A stretch of DNA of 64,000 bases from Dichotomocladium elegans (lineage: Eukaryota; Mucoromycota; Mucoromycetes; Mucorales; Lichtheimiaceae): positions 1 through 64,000 of the forward strand of contig JAIXMN010000023.1 of the NCBI GenBank assembly GCA_025716815.1, given 5' to 3'. The notes below the pieces were generated by a model that did not search any database, was not told the DNA's origin, and saw only the letters and a program-made list of their open reading frames with translations. The translations under genes were made by a program, and so were the position numbers. Positions 45,921 to 57,338 of this stretch are shown in pieces (positions within the stretch are counted from its first letter, which is position 1; the number at the start of each line of letters is the position of its first letter).

Positions 45921-46945
45921 CACAGCGAAAGATGTCGCTTAAAAAGACTTGGCAAATCCATCTCTACCCATTTACATTCTGAAATGGGCAATCTATTTTT
46001 TTACTACGATGGTCAAGGCCATGTCGTTGATGAAGAAATGTACTCTCTGCAATCCGTTTGTTCTCATACAGAATATCTGCGTAGCATATCTTGCAAAGAT
46101 ACCTCTGAGCTTAGTGCCACGCACATTCCCAAGAGAAAGGGTACAGATATTCGGATGAAAGAAGCAGGGATCAAGCGCAGTACACAGCGTACACTGACCA
46201 AGACAAGGCCAGATTTTTCAAACGAATGTTTGAGAAGGTAATGAGTGCGTCAGCTGCTGCAAAACAGCTAGGAATCCATGTTCGTTCAGCTCAGCGACGG
46301 GCATCACAGTACGAAAAGGACCCTGACAGCATTTTAAGAAATGTAGAGGCAGAGGTTGTTCACGTATTCTATTTTAGACTGGTTGATGAGAATCCGTCAA
46401 TTGTTCTAGAGCAGCTGATGGAGCAACTGCTCCAGAGATTTGAGGGTCTAAAAGTATCCAAAACTCCATCGATTTATGAAAAATGAATGCAACTTGTCAT
46501 TGAAAATGGCTTGGTTTCAGCCTGTATAGACAGGAATATCGATGCAAAGGTCCAAGAATGCCTTGACTGGGTGCGCGATGGGACATGACCGACATCGACT
46601 TGATGAGTCTGGATTCCGTATTTAACATGAAGCGCAGCATGGCATGGTCCCGGAAAGATTTCGGCGAGCACCTGCGGGTGGTGACAGGCGTCTAGCAAGA
46701 AGGGCTAGACTACCAGAGCGCGACGAGCGAAGGGTGAGACCAAGAGGACCAGGACGAGGTCGCCAACAGCGATGATTTTCCGTGTCGGTTATCACCGGCA
46801 CACATCTGGATACCTTCGGGGTAAGTTAAAGTGTTGGGGAAGGGATGATATTTTCTGGTGACTAAAATATCTCAACCAATCCTTTCCATCTGGATACGCC
46901 ATTTATTTTTGAAAATAAAGTACACAAGGTCTTTGTAATGCGACG
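45908..46945 (+). mobile_element. Degenerate Tc1/mariner copy with both ends
   Basis: The left motif AAATGTCGCATGC (45908) and the inverted right motif TAATGCGACG (46936) resemble each other and the right end of the copy at position 921. Inside, the plus strand encodes, in broken frames, KRKGTDIRMKEAG, then ARFFKRMFEKVMSASAAAKQLGIHV (helix-turn-helix), RRASQYEKDPDSI, NPSIVLEQLMEQLLQRFEGLKV and a shortened catalytic start (SLDSVFNMKRSMAWSRK). The catalytic middle with the second Asp and Glu is deleted. The segment after 46690 matches the 3' flank of the copy at the window start (CCTTCGGGGTAAGT). Non-autonomous relic. Confidence 0.8.
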
Positions 46946-47640
46946 ATCATTTACAGTATTTGTCTGCATGCAACTGCCATCGAACAATATGCAACAGAGG
47001 CGAGCTGATAGGTTCTATTACACTCCCGGGGAAACCCCTCATCATAATCATGACAATAATTTTGCTGCTAAACCTGGTATTCACGTTGGGCATACGTATA
47101 CATACCACGTCGCTGTCATATTGGTACTTGTAAAAAGCGAGAAGAAAACTCGACGGGAGATAAAACCTTGTAGAAGGTCGGGAGGTTTATGAACGCGAAA
47201 CGCCCGACAGCGAGGTATTCATTGTAAGTGAAATGCATCAAGTGCATGAGCTTGGTTGTGTGCTCCACATTCGCCGGTCCAAGACGTTCTAACTTGAGAA
47301 CTTGTTCTAGTGACATATGCTACCCTCTAATATTACGTATAAGTTTCTACAGTTTTCCCATTCAGCGTAAACTATCTGAAGATTATTGGAAATAGAACAT
47401 ACAAGGAATACAATTTATATACATAGCATGTCTTTTTCTGCCGTAATGAATATCAACCAACCAAGTCGTGTTGTCTTTACCAAAGACACCTGTGAATTGA
47501 TGCGCTCAATGCCGTTTTCCATAGCACCAGACCATGACACCAGTGCAATATCAGTATGATACTGTAAAAGGAGTACCCCTATTCAGTCACCCAACTTCTA
47601 AGTTGAGGCGATGGTTTGCGTCATTTGCAGGGGCTTTCGT

Positions 47641-47770
47641 GTTATATACCGTTTTCCAAAACAAAGTGAAAGTCGTGTCCTGGCCGTTCTGAAGTCGCAA
47701 GGTCACAAAAGTAGAAGTCGAGTTTTGCCCGGAGATCTTTACGCATGATGACAAACCAAGTGTCGTATGC
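47641..47770 (-). repeat. Dispersed repeat R, copy 4
   Basis: Reverse orientation and the best preserved: ACGACACTTGGTTTGTCATC, ATGCGTAAAGATCTCCGGGC, AAAACTCGACTTCTACTTTTG, TGCGACTTCAGAACGGCC, GACACGACTTTCACTT, GGAAAACGGTATATAACACG. Unlike copies 2 and 3, it is not followed by transposase sequence. Confidence 0.75.
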
Positions 47771-48449
47771 ATGACGGAAGGTAATGAATCCTTATATCGA
47801 ATCTAACACCTTCTGTCCTGGTAGAATGACCAGTCGCACACGTACATGATGAATCACGGACAAGTAGCCAAAGCGGGTATCGTATCATTCGATGGGCGCC
47901 GCGATTGGGCTGCCTTAGGGCAGGGCCTTCCCCGCTTTTTTTTTTGCTTCTTGCATTGTCTGTGCTTGTCCTGTCGTCGCTTCGGCGTTGCACTCACCCG
48001 ATGTAATTGCTAATGCCCCTGCCTTTCGCTGGCTTTGTGCCCGCCATTTTGCCCCTGCCGTTGCTTATAGGTCGTTTGCTCGAGCTTTGTCTCTCCCGCT
48101 GCTCCTGGTGCATCATCAATCCTCCGCCATGATTATCGCCATGTGCACATCGTTATACGCCTGGTGTGAGCCAGGCTGGTAAATCAAAATGTAAAGAGGA
48201 TGCTTTCTATTGACTAACGCAATCTTTTTACCAGTTGATACAACAATTTCGTGTAATTTTTGCGACATTTTTATTTTTGTATTTGTATTTTGAATAACGT
48301 TAATTAGCTGGATTCTTTGAAGCCTAGGAGACAACTGACACGGAGCGTAGCGCAGGGAGTCGGTAAGCAGACAGATGAAAGAGGCTGAAGGCTCGTTTTC
48401 TTATATGGCAAACTATGGATCAATGCATCGTCTCACTGATAACAAACTA

Positions 48450-48621
48450 CAGTGGCCGCCCGTTATAGTGATACCCTCGGTTCTAGGAAATCGCATGATT
48501 ATAACGAATTATCACTATAACGAATTGGAATAAGCCCTATCTGGTGATTTTGTTCTTCATAAAGTGTATCGCTATAACGAATTATCATTATAACGAATAT
48601 CACTATACCGGGCGGCCACTG
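48450..48621. mobile_element. TA-flanked MITE with 24-bp inverted repeats
   Basis: The left end is TA/CAGTGGCCGCCCGTTATAG and the right end in reverse orientation is CAGTGGCCGCCCGGTATAG/TA, with one mismatch over about 24 bases. Both ends are flanked by TA. Total 172 bp with no coding capacity. The internal word TATAACGAATTATCA occurs twice (near 48491 and 48573), in reverse-complement or direct form with the ends. CAGT-starting termini and a TA target fit the Tc1/mariner-pogo superfamily. The high end similarity suggests a fairly young insertion. Confidence 0.85.
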
Positions 48622-49215
48622 TATTCTACAAAAAAGGCCCGCATGCGTGGCGGTTGCTAGCCCAACATTGGTCAAATGTTTAGTTCGAGGTGTACATTGC
48701 TCTGTTCTTCTATCTCCGCACATATATGGGTTTCACGATTAGTATGTGGCCTGTGTGGATCATGCTTTGACGAGGGCTTACATGCTCGATAAAGTGGGCC
48801 AATAAGAGGGATCTCCCCCATGTATGTGCCGCTCTTTGGGCGGCTATCTAGATTGTGGCCCCCTAAGTTTCGTAAAATATGCATGCGAGCTATTAAGGAA
48901 ATTCAACTGACATGATGAGGGCCGTATATGCAGCGCTAGTAGTTTTTATCGATAATACGGAACCTATCAATGGACACAAAAAGCCAGAAAACCACTAAAG
49001 GATTTGGATCAATCCAATGTGCAAGAAAAACGGGCAAGTCACTAGGATGGATGCCGGGGACGGTAGATTAGTTGAAACGCAAGTGCACGTAAAATAACTA
49101 ATGTGGCACGTACCCTCTCCTCGTCATCAAAGAATGGCGATGTTTAAATCCGCATAACCATACACCTCCCCCCGTTTTGTTAGGAGCGGCTGCATTTCTC
49201 CTTTCTTTTGCACAA

Positions 49216-51336
49216 ATGAAAAAATCAGCCGCTGCGACCCGGCTATGGTCAGTTGGATATTTCTTTATATTTACTGTAGTATGTGCCATCCAGCCAGAAC
49301 CACCAATCTTGGGTCAAGGTACTCCTCATTCTTTATAAGCGAATGTCTATGTTATATGTAGCGCGCTGGCCTTAGCAATGATTGAAACCGCCTTCCCGTC
49401 CCACTATTTCAGGATGTGCATTGTTAAAACAACATATCATATACTGTTATGGCGGAGCCACGTATACTTCCGACGCCAACAACCGCCATGCAAAGACACA
49501 CGACACATTATACGCGCTTGATCTTCAAGGAACATCTACTCAGGTGGATAGCTGGCGACTTGTAACTCCAAGAGGAGGAAGTATCGGACCCAATGCGGCT
49601 TTTGCGTTTGCAGGCTTGGCAGATGATGTACATATGATTGTGCATGGCGGATGGGGCCTGAACGACGGTCATACGTCACTGATTAACCAGACAGGCGTAT
49701 TCAGCGCAGAGACGGAAAATTGGGAAATCATTCCCATGCCGAAAAAGACAAGCCCATTGCAAGTGTATATGCGGAGAGGGCAGCGTAGTCGCAATAGTAT
49801 TGGATGAATATCTAATTCTTTACCTTGCATGTACCTCTTCCTCTTTTTTTCTTTTAAAGATCGGAAATGCCCGCCGTTCTCGATATGAACAAGACCGTGT
49901 GGATTTGGAGTGGACAAGCGCAAGTATATTGGATTAGAAATCGGCGGTACAAAGGGGACTGACATCGCTTATAGCGCCAAAGGTGGCGATCGAGAGAGTG
50001 ATGTTCCTGAACCCGAAAATATACGCTTTTTTTTTAATCAAGTAAAGAAGGAAACAAGAGAGAGAACGGAGCCGATGGAAATACCACTCACGCAGCATTT
50101 TGCTCATTTTTTTTTTTATAAACAAAAAGCAATTTGTTGCAAATCGTGCGTTATTTCCTGCCAATAGCTATGCGCGTCTCGGGCATTCAGCTGCATTTCT
50201 TGCAGCTGAGGCGGCGATCCTTTATTTTGGCGGATTGTATGCGGAGACGGAAGATCGGGATATCCATGGAGATGGTTTCCAAAGTGCTGCCATGACTGAG
50301 ATCTTGATTTTCTATACAAGAAACCAGACATGGGGAATAAGGCCCATCGCGTCGGGTGTCATTCCGTCTGCGCGCTATTTTCACACCACCACATCAGGTC
50401 CGTACCGCTACACTAAGGACTGCATCTAAAAGTTTGACTTGCTCATAATATTGGTTTCAAGTTCCTGGAACATCTGATATTATCCTTTATGGCGGCCGCG
50501 CGTATGGAACAGATAGACCTGTGGACGATTTCCTGTATAAATACAACTGTCACACGAACTTGTGGACTCGCGTTAACCTAAAAACAGTAGGAGCTGGTCC
50601 TCGATGGGGTCATACAGGTATCTATGTACTTTATACATCAGGTTTATGCTGGATGATACTTTTGTATATTCTTAACCTCCGAATGATACCAAACAGCAAT
50701 TTTATATCAGAACAATCGTCTTTTCATCCTTTTTGGTGCTAATAGTGACGGTGCTTCTACGAATGATTTCTACACTCTTCGTATAGACCTGATGCAATGG
50801 GAAGGCGGAGGAAGGCGGCCAGGAGCAGGAGGCGAACCTAGTGACGAGAGCTATGAAGGAAAAATTGATGGTGGAGCTATCTTTGCGGTCATCCTTGGTA
50901 TTTTTGTAAGCGTACGTGCATGTCTGTGCTCTCGGGTATTTCGCAGGATTAACATCATAGATGGTTCTCTTTTATTGACTTGTAGGCAGCATTGGCGGCG
51001 GTTGCCCTGTACTTCTACAATACAAAAAGGAAGCAACAACGTAAAAATATTTCCGCAGGGAGTCGGATCTATGCAAATGATGAACCTCAGGGAAAGGATA
51101 GTTTAATCCTTGCTGTACCACCCAAAGATGAAGTTCTCGAACATAGGAAGAGCAGCCACCGACACCACCCCGAGAGTCAGCATGCGTCGATGGAAGCTAT
51201 CCATAAAGCAACAAGCATCCTCTTGTATCGCATATTACAACATAAGCCTGATGTGCCGCCTCCTGCTCAGTCCGCTTCCGAAGCCTTTCTCGGCACAATA
51301 AGCCCGTCTTTCCATAAGCCTAATCAACTCGATTGA
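49216..51336 (+). CDS. Secreted/type I membrane Kelch-repeat protein
   Basis: Signal peptide MKKSAAATRLWSVGYFFIFTV, then Kelch-type beta-propeller repeats: IIYCYGGATY, DDVHMIVHGGWG, AVLDMNKTVWIWSG, RLGHSAAFLAAEAAILYFGG, DIILYGGRAYG, GPRWGHTAILYQNNRLFILFG. A single membrane helix near the C-terminus is split by an intron (GAIFAVILGIFV / AALAAVALYFY), followed by a basic cytosolic tail (NTKRKQQRKN) of about 90 residues. Eight or so exons. The introns 49759-49859 and 49920-50167 both begin GCAAGT and end AG. They restore the Kelch frame, whereas no GT donor does. The ligand is unknown. Related fungal Kelch membrane proteins act in polarity or cell fusion, but no such role is claimed here. Confidence 0.82.
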
Positions 51337-51552
51337 TTTGGAATAAAAAATGCATTGCGTTCCAGAGCCATAATTATGGGAGTTTTGCGCAACATGTACC
51401 TTGTGTGTTTGAAATATTGAATTTTGAGTTTATTTGATACTTTTTGCACGCCTTTCTCTTGGGGGCGGGGAATTTTTGTCACGTGCACATGTCTCGAAAA
51501 AACAAAAACAGCCCAGCGGCGCCATTAATCCCGGCCCCCTCCTTTGGGAAAC

Positions 51553-52416
51553 ATGTTCCGCCTGCAAACCCGATCGTTACTAAACACATGCCTCATCCGA
51601 CAGCGCGATCCGCTGAATTATGTGCCTTCTCGCTATTTAGCGGTCTATCATTTCGATACATTCAAGTTTGTTGAGCGGTTAGAAGCCGAGGGCTTCTCCC
51701 GAGAGCAAAGCGAAGCCATCATGGGGTCTTTGCGTGAAGTCATTTCGGAGAGGTAATCTTTCTTTATTTGAAGCGATCTGCTCGCTCTTTCATTCTCTCT
51801 TCGTTTGACAATGACATCATTCTTCTCTTGCTATTTACACACTAGCATGACGGATCTGACCAAAGGCATGGTCACCAAAGCCGAGCAGGAAAAAGTATAG
51901 ATATTACGGTGTGTGGAAGAGGGATTATGAGAACATGATTTACTCACTTTGTCGGGTGGAATATAGACTGTATATACATACAAGGTCGACTTTGCGCATC
52001 TTAAATCCGAGATTCAACTATTAGAAAAGAACGACTTTACAATGATGAAGGCCGAAAACGATCGTTTGATGGGCGAAATTCAAAAATTAAGGCAAAAGCT
52101 TCGTGAGGAGATCACACGCACACAGGCAAACGTGCGGCTTGATTTACACTTGGAAAAGGGACGCGTTCGGGACGAAGCAAGTGCTCAGGAAATCAAGATC
52201 AAAGAGACGGATACGCGTATCGAGAGTGAGATTGCTGGTCTGAGGACGCAGATGGAAGCTATCAAATTCCAGATTTTGCAGTACATGATTGGTAACAGTA
52301 CCCCACCCCCCCATAGCGCTATAGAACGACCTTTGGACTAATAATCCCATTCCTTTTCAGGTACCATGACGGGTGCAGGGGCATTATTCTTGGCGTATCT
52401 CCGCATGTTCCGGTAA
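51553..52416 (+). CDS. MCUR1/CCDC90/Fmp32-like mitochondrial coiled-coil protein (DUF1640)
   Basis: Mitochondrial inner-membrane protein family linked to the calcium uniporter or cytochrome oxidase assembly. The start is MFRLQTRSLLNTCLIRQ, an amphipathic Arg-rich presequence. Family blocks: FDTFKFVERLEAEGFSREQSEAIMGSLREVI, SMTDLTKGMVTKAEQEK and VDFAHLKSEIQLLEKNDF. A long coiled coil follows (NDRLMGEIQKLRQKLREEITR...RIESEIAGLRTQME). A C-terminal hydrophobic segment, GAGALFLAYLRMFR, ends the protein and matches the usual C-terminal membrane anchor. Four exons, about 220 aa. Intact. Confidence 0.88.
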
Positions 52417-52529
52417 ACAAACGTGCCTTTGTTTCCGTAACATACATTCCACTGGGATGCTGCCCGTCATTCGCAGTGTTTCTCTAGATGGTCTTCTTTG
52501 AAATACAGTATAAATATATACAAAGCATT

Positions 52530-53930
52530 CTAATCGTTCTCTGATCTGAGACGCATCTCGCGTCTCAACTCATCGGTAAGTGGGATGTCCTTCTCGCACC
52601 GTTCACAGTTGCATTTAAACATGTAGCTCTTGTCAAGGTAGTTGATTCGGGTTTCTTTGTCCCAGCGTGGATTGACATACGTCTCACATAGCTGGTCGCC
52701 TGCCTTGATTGGCCTGAGAGCACGGACAGAGAGTTTGTATTGGGACATTTTGTTGGGATACTCAATGGCCACGTTAGGTAGACAGCTGTGGTTCATGTGG
52801 GACTGCACGAGATACATGCCGCCGTTCTGATTGTTAATGTTGAATTTGCCCAAGTAATCCAAGAAGGTTTCCATGTCCTCAAACAGCTTCTTGGCCAAGG
52901 GCTCGGGCAAAGGATTCGAGATCTTGCATTTTTTCGGAGGCGGATAATAGGCCTTCTTGAGCAGTTTGTACGTCTTTTCCCAGAGTTCACGGGTGACATG
53001 TTCCTAGACAGACCCTCAAAGGAATGAGCACTCTTTTGTATCATGAAATGATCCATTTAAGCCTCCTCGTTATACCATAAAGATCCACTCTGTTTCCTTT
53101 GCCTGACGTTCTGCCTGATTGACAGTCGCGAAAGCGTCGTAATGGCTGAGCACGGTCTCGAGCTTGCCATGCTGGTGGGCGAGGATGAGATGGGCGTACA
53201 TGCGAGAAACAGCCATAGGCGCAATCCAGTTCTCGTTCTCGCAAAGGTTCATAAAATCAATCATGGCCGGGTTGAGGCGGGTGCACTCGAGCTGATGGAA
53301 ACTTTCCCAGGCAATGGACTTACATTGTCTAGTGCAGTACCTCATATCGCAGTGCGAGCAGCGGACGGCTAGAGAACTCTGGCGCACGAATGGTTTCGCG
53401 CAGAGTCCGCATGCATCGCCGACGCGTGCCATGTTGAACCCTTCCCAGGGAGGAAAGTACATGAAGGGTGTTTCTTGGAAAATGATCTCGTTAGCTGCGA
53501 TATCGCGTGCAGCAAAAAGACCCTTGCCGACAACCTTGTCAATCATTTTGGCCTATATACAATACAAAGGCGCAACGGTAAGTACCTGCTGGTTTTAGTG
53601 GATCCAAGCGGAAGGGAAGGGAAATCAGCGGGCACGCGCGATACATACAACAACATTGGTCGAGACCGACTTAAGATCAAGCTTGGGATCAATGAATGAC
53701 ACGGGGATGGACGGGTCATCTTCAACACCGCTCTTTTGGACGCTATGCTGGATTAAGCCCTGAGCCTGCAAGAACTTTTTGACTCGCTTTTCGGACACGG
53801 ACCAGGTAGGCTGATCCTGGGTGACCTGGGAGGTGACTTTTTTTATGCCGAATTCAGGATTGCTGATCTTAATTCGCTGGATGGCATCCACAAGTTCTTT
53901 CTCTGAAGGAACGATTTTCTCGTCGGACAT
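52530..53930 (-). CDS. SET and MYND domain methyltransferase (Set5-like)
   Basis: Probable protein-lysine methyltransferase of the Set5/SMYD group. The N-terminus (MSDEKIVPSEKELVDAIQRI...EKRVKKFLQAQGL) resembles the extra N-terminal helical region of fungal Set5. Then the SET start VVGKGLFAARDIAANEIIFQE, an inserted MYND-like zinc finger (CGLCAKPF, CSHCDMRYCTRQC), and SET core motifs NHSCLPNVAIEY and the post-SET CNCERCEKDIPL. GDQLCETYVNPRWD is the substrate/SAM-binding part (Y of the catalytic site). Three to four exons. In yeast Set5 methylates histone H4; assignment of the substrate here is inference. Confidence 0.9.
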
Positions 53931-55270
53931 GATCGTTTACAAGAAAAAAAAACAAAAAGCTTCGAGATAAAATTTTATTTGACAACCCAGCTCATATCAC
54001 GCGCGCATAAGTGTTGCCTGGGACGCTTTATCCACGGAGATTGATAATTTGCCATGCATATTTTGTCAAGACAAACCTAGCCCTTCACTGCCGCTGATTG
54101 CAACCTTCCCAAAAAGAGGAAACGCACGACCGAAGGGTTGATTTCAACGCTAATGCACTTGGGGTTGTCTGGCCCCGGGGGAGGGTAGAGAGGGGAAATT
54201 CCGTCTCAATACCCTACGTCAAGATGAATCATTGTACTAAAAAAAATTGGAGCAGAAATAAGACAGAATCTTTGAAAGAAGCCATCTATTTTCAACATCG
54301 ACCATCCTTTTAGCTCATTTTTGCTGCATGTCCAGCATACGCCAATGAAATGGATGGTGGTTTCACAGGAATACTGCTAAAATGCCCAACACTACAATAG
54401 TTTGCAGTCTTCCGAGAGTCGTCCTGAGTAAAAGTGAAAAAGTCCGTCGGGCGAAACCCGAAGTTGGGGATCGCACATGACGAGAGAGAGAGATGCGGTT
54501 GCTGCAAGCCAATGAACAGTTGGCAGAAGGGTGTGGCTCTCACGCCCATCTGAGATTCCAGCATTGTTTCGAATACGTGCATGTGTATATTTGTATGTGT
54601 GTGTGCGTGTTTTTGTTGGGGCTTCCTTTTTTTGTCCATGATACTCATATGATCCCCTTCCGCTCTTCTTTCCGGGTATACATCTTGTTTCGGGACCGAA
54701 TGCCCGCAGCAGCACCACACTCACCCGCCCGATCCGGAGCGAAGAACACAATATGCGAAAAAAAAGTGTTAGCATTTGCTGTCAAATTCCCAAAAGAGGG
54801 TTAAACGTGGAGAAGCGTGAGCCGAGCCAATAAACAGAGACATCTGTCGTGGTTTCTAATGTTTTTTTTTATCCGACTGCTCATCATCGCGTGGGGCGAA
54901 GAAGATCACACGTGAATTTTTAAAAATGTGCGTAAATCAAACAAAAGCCAACATCGGGTGAAAAAGAAAGCAATTTTCGTATTCCAGTATGCGAGTTTAC
55001 CTATCCAAAAAAATGATACCAGTACATAGTTCCTGTCACATTGATTGAAAGGTAATCGGTTGTTAACATGTTAGATCCTCAAAGATCACAACGATAGTAA
55101 ATGTCAAATCCGGGCGGGACGTACCATGCCTGTTGTGCAACTACAGCGAGTTTTAGGAATCCGCCCATTGCATATCATTCGTTGCTGGTTATTTCCTGCT
55201 TTCTGCTGCCTTTTTATTTCCCCTTTCTCTTTTCTTTATCTTCAGCACTTCTCTTTGTGTTTTTCATAAA
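53931..55270. other. Divergent promoter region between Set5-like gene and OPI1
   Basis: A 1.3 kb stretch with no gene. Notable are an A-run near 53943, a TGTGTG tract near 54590-54610, and a strongly pyrimidine-rich leader just before the OPI1 start (55200-55260). Minus-strand frames around 54310-54775 are low-complexity and unlikely to be coding. Confidence 0.4.
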
Positions 55271-55708
55271 ATGACACAATCTCATCCTTCGCCCATGTCT
55301 ATTACCCAACTCTGCAACGCCGACGACGATGACCATCACCTCCCTGCAATCACCGCCATTGACCAGAACGATCCTGATGTCAAATTAGCCGTTGAAGCTC
55401 TTGGTGATATGGCCAAAGGTGAGTAGAAGCGAAAATTTTCCTGCTCCTCTTTCTACTCCTCGTTTCCATCCCCACCCCTTTTTTCATCCACCCCCAACCC
55501 CAACCGCCTGAAACACGGTGTTCACGTGCCTTGGTCTCACTCTGTTTCAATCAATTCGTATCTTTCTTAGCTCCCACCACGATCGCAAGCTCGCCTTTAC
55601 CAACACCAACCTCCTCCTCGCTTTCCAACTCGCGTTTTTCATTCTCGAGCGACTCCTCCATTAACACCAATCATGACGAAGACCTGCTGCATCCTACCAT
55701 GGGTCGTC

Positions 55709-55769
<61 letters not shown>

Positions 55770-57135
55770 TTTTATGCATCAACTGCCCATTCTGAATAGT
55801 GCTCTACGGGCCTACGAGAATACGAATGGCGTTGTTAGATATGGCGTCGACATAGTCGGTTCTTTTACCGACAAATTTGGCCGACGCGGGTCGTCTGTAG
55901 AACCTTTGGAGGTATGCACGCACACAGAGAGAGTGAAGGAGTGAGCGGTTTAACTTGCTAAAAATAATAACAAATACGATGAATTCACGCCCGCGTTCTC
56001 ACTCACACTCGCGCATATGCTCCTCCAGGAACCTTTTGAAGATGAAGGGGCCATGGCTGCAGCGAACGCACTTGCGCGTGCTTCGCTCACGGACAATACT
56101 TCTCTGACGAATAACGGCGGCGAAGCACTTAGGCGGAGGCGCCCAGAAGATTCACGTGAAGATAAGCTGCGTATGTATTGAACTCATTCTCTCCCTAGTG
56201 TGTTGACTCGATTCACACATACATTTTTTTCTCCCTTCAATCTTACATATAATTATTTTATAGCAAAAAAGCGACCCACTCCACGTTCTGCATCTCCGCA
56301 TCGACCATATACCATAGCGCCAGTGAGCCGGTTGCCCCGTAGCCGCTGGCAACAGATTGTGATGCACGCAGGATCGGCTGCTGGTACCACAGCAGCAGTG
56401 ATTAGCGAAGAGAGCATGAAATGTTTACGGTATTGCCTCAGCTGGCTTCAGGTATTCAATTATAACAACTCCCTTCCATTCTTTTAAGATCATGGAGTAC
56501 TTATTTTGCGGCTATCACAGTATGCGATCCGGCACATTGAGCAACAGATGGATATTCTCCGCAGTTATCTCGTTTCTCTTGCGACCAGCAACACAGCATC
56601 TTCCTCATCGGAGAGCAGTAGCAAAGCCGTCGCCGTGCCGTCCAACTCGACGCTGTCATCCGTGAAGAAGGAAATCATCGACACATTACGCAAAGTTGTT
56701 GAGGTTGTCAGTCGATATGCAGGCTCTGGGCTTCCAGAACAAGCCAAAGCCAGCGTCCGCCGCTTTATTCTCGCCCTACCGGGACGGTGGGCGACCCTCA
56801 ACACCTCGTCTGTCGCCTCTCCCGCCTCATCGCCTGCACTTGGGCCGTCTCGAAACCATGAGACCTCTATAAAACTCCTAACGTTTGGTGATGAATCTAT
56901 AGAAATGCTCCAATCGGTGTCGGGTGTCTTTTCGGATACCATTGAGCGTGCGGAGCTATGGATCCACCGGCTTCGTGTTGTTGGTGTCGCAGGGAACAAC
57001 AGTAGCAGCAGCAGCAGCAGTCTTTCCCGGGGGGTAGTATCTTCTGCTCCACAGAAACACAAGGAAGCAGTAGCACCCCCACTTCTCCCGCCACAATCTG
57101 TGCAAGAACAAGTGGAAATGGATACCACCAACTAA
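55271..57135 (+). CDS. OPI1: Opi1-type transcriptional regulator of phospholipid synthesis
   Basis: Opi1 represses inositol/choline-responsive genes and senses phosphatidic acid at the ER in yeast. The start is MTQSHPSPMSITQLCNA. Exon 2 carries a 20-residue Gln run and YGVDIVGSFTDKFGR. A basic patch follows (RRRRPEDSRED..., PKKRPTPRSAS), usable as nuclear signal or lipid-binding segment. The strongest family block is SRWQQIVMHAGSAAG...SEESMKCLRYCLSWLQ / YAIRHIEQQMDILRSYL, matching the C-terminal Opi1 domain. SVKKEIIDTLRKVVEVVSRYAG and LPEQAKASVRRFILALPGRW complete it. Five exons. Intact. Confidence 0.9.
55708..55767 (+). repeat. CAA/CAG repeat encoding polyglutamine in Opi1
   Basis: Twenty Gln codons, mostly CAA with a CAG block at the 3' side. 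It is in frame and likely length-variable. It lies in the disordered part of the protein before the first conserved block. Confidence 0.95.
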
Positions 57136-57338
57136 ATCACAAAAAAAGATACTACAATAGTCTTTTGCTCTTTGATACCATCACGTTTTTCCTTTCTCAC
57201 GATCACCAACTTACAATAATAATGTTGTGTATCTGTACATGTCTTCATTCCTTTTCAAACAAACAGGCTTTCAGCTATTTCAATGCAAAATTGACTCTCA
57301 GCTCCTTCTTCTTCTTTCTTTTGTTTTACAGCGCACCC

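Larger units (their letters stand above)
46946..49215. other. Transposon-rich intergenic region
   Basis: It contains repeat R copy 4 and a MITE (annotated separately). A minus-strand frame at 47116-47316 (MSLEQVLKLERLGPANVEHT...) is coding-like but short and unassigned. Nothing else was recognised. The final 150 bases should hold the Kelch gene promoter. Confidence 0.4.

Noticed and set aside
54310..54775. Minus-strand ORFs of 127-136 codons
   Set aside because: Contain TG/CA repeat-derived residues (HTHTNIH type) and no conserved block.
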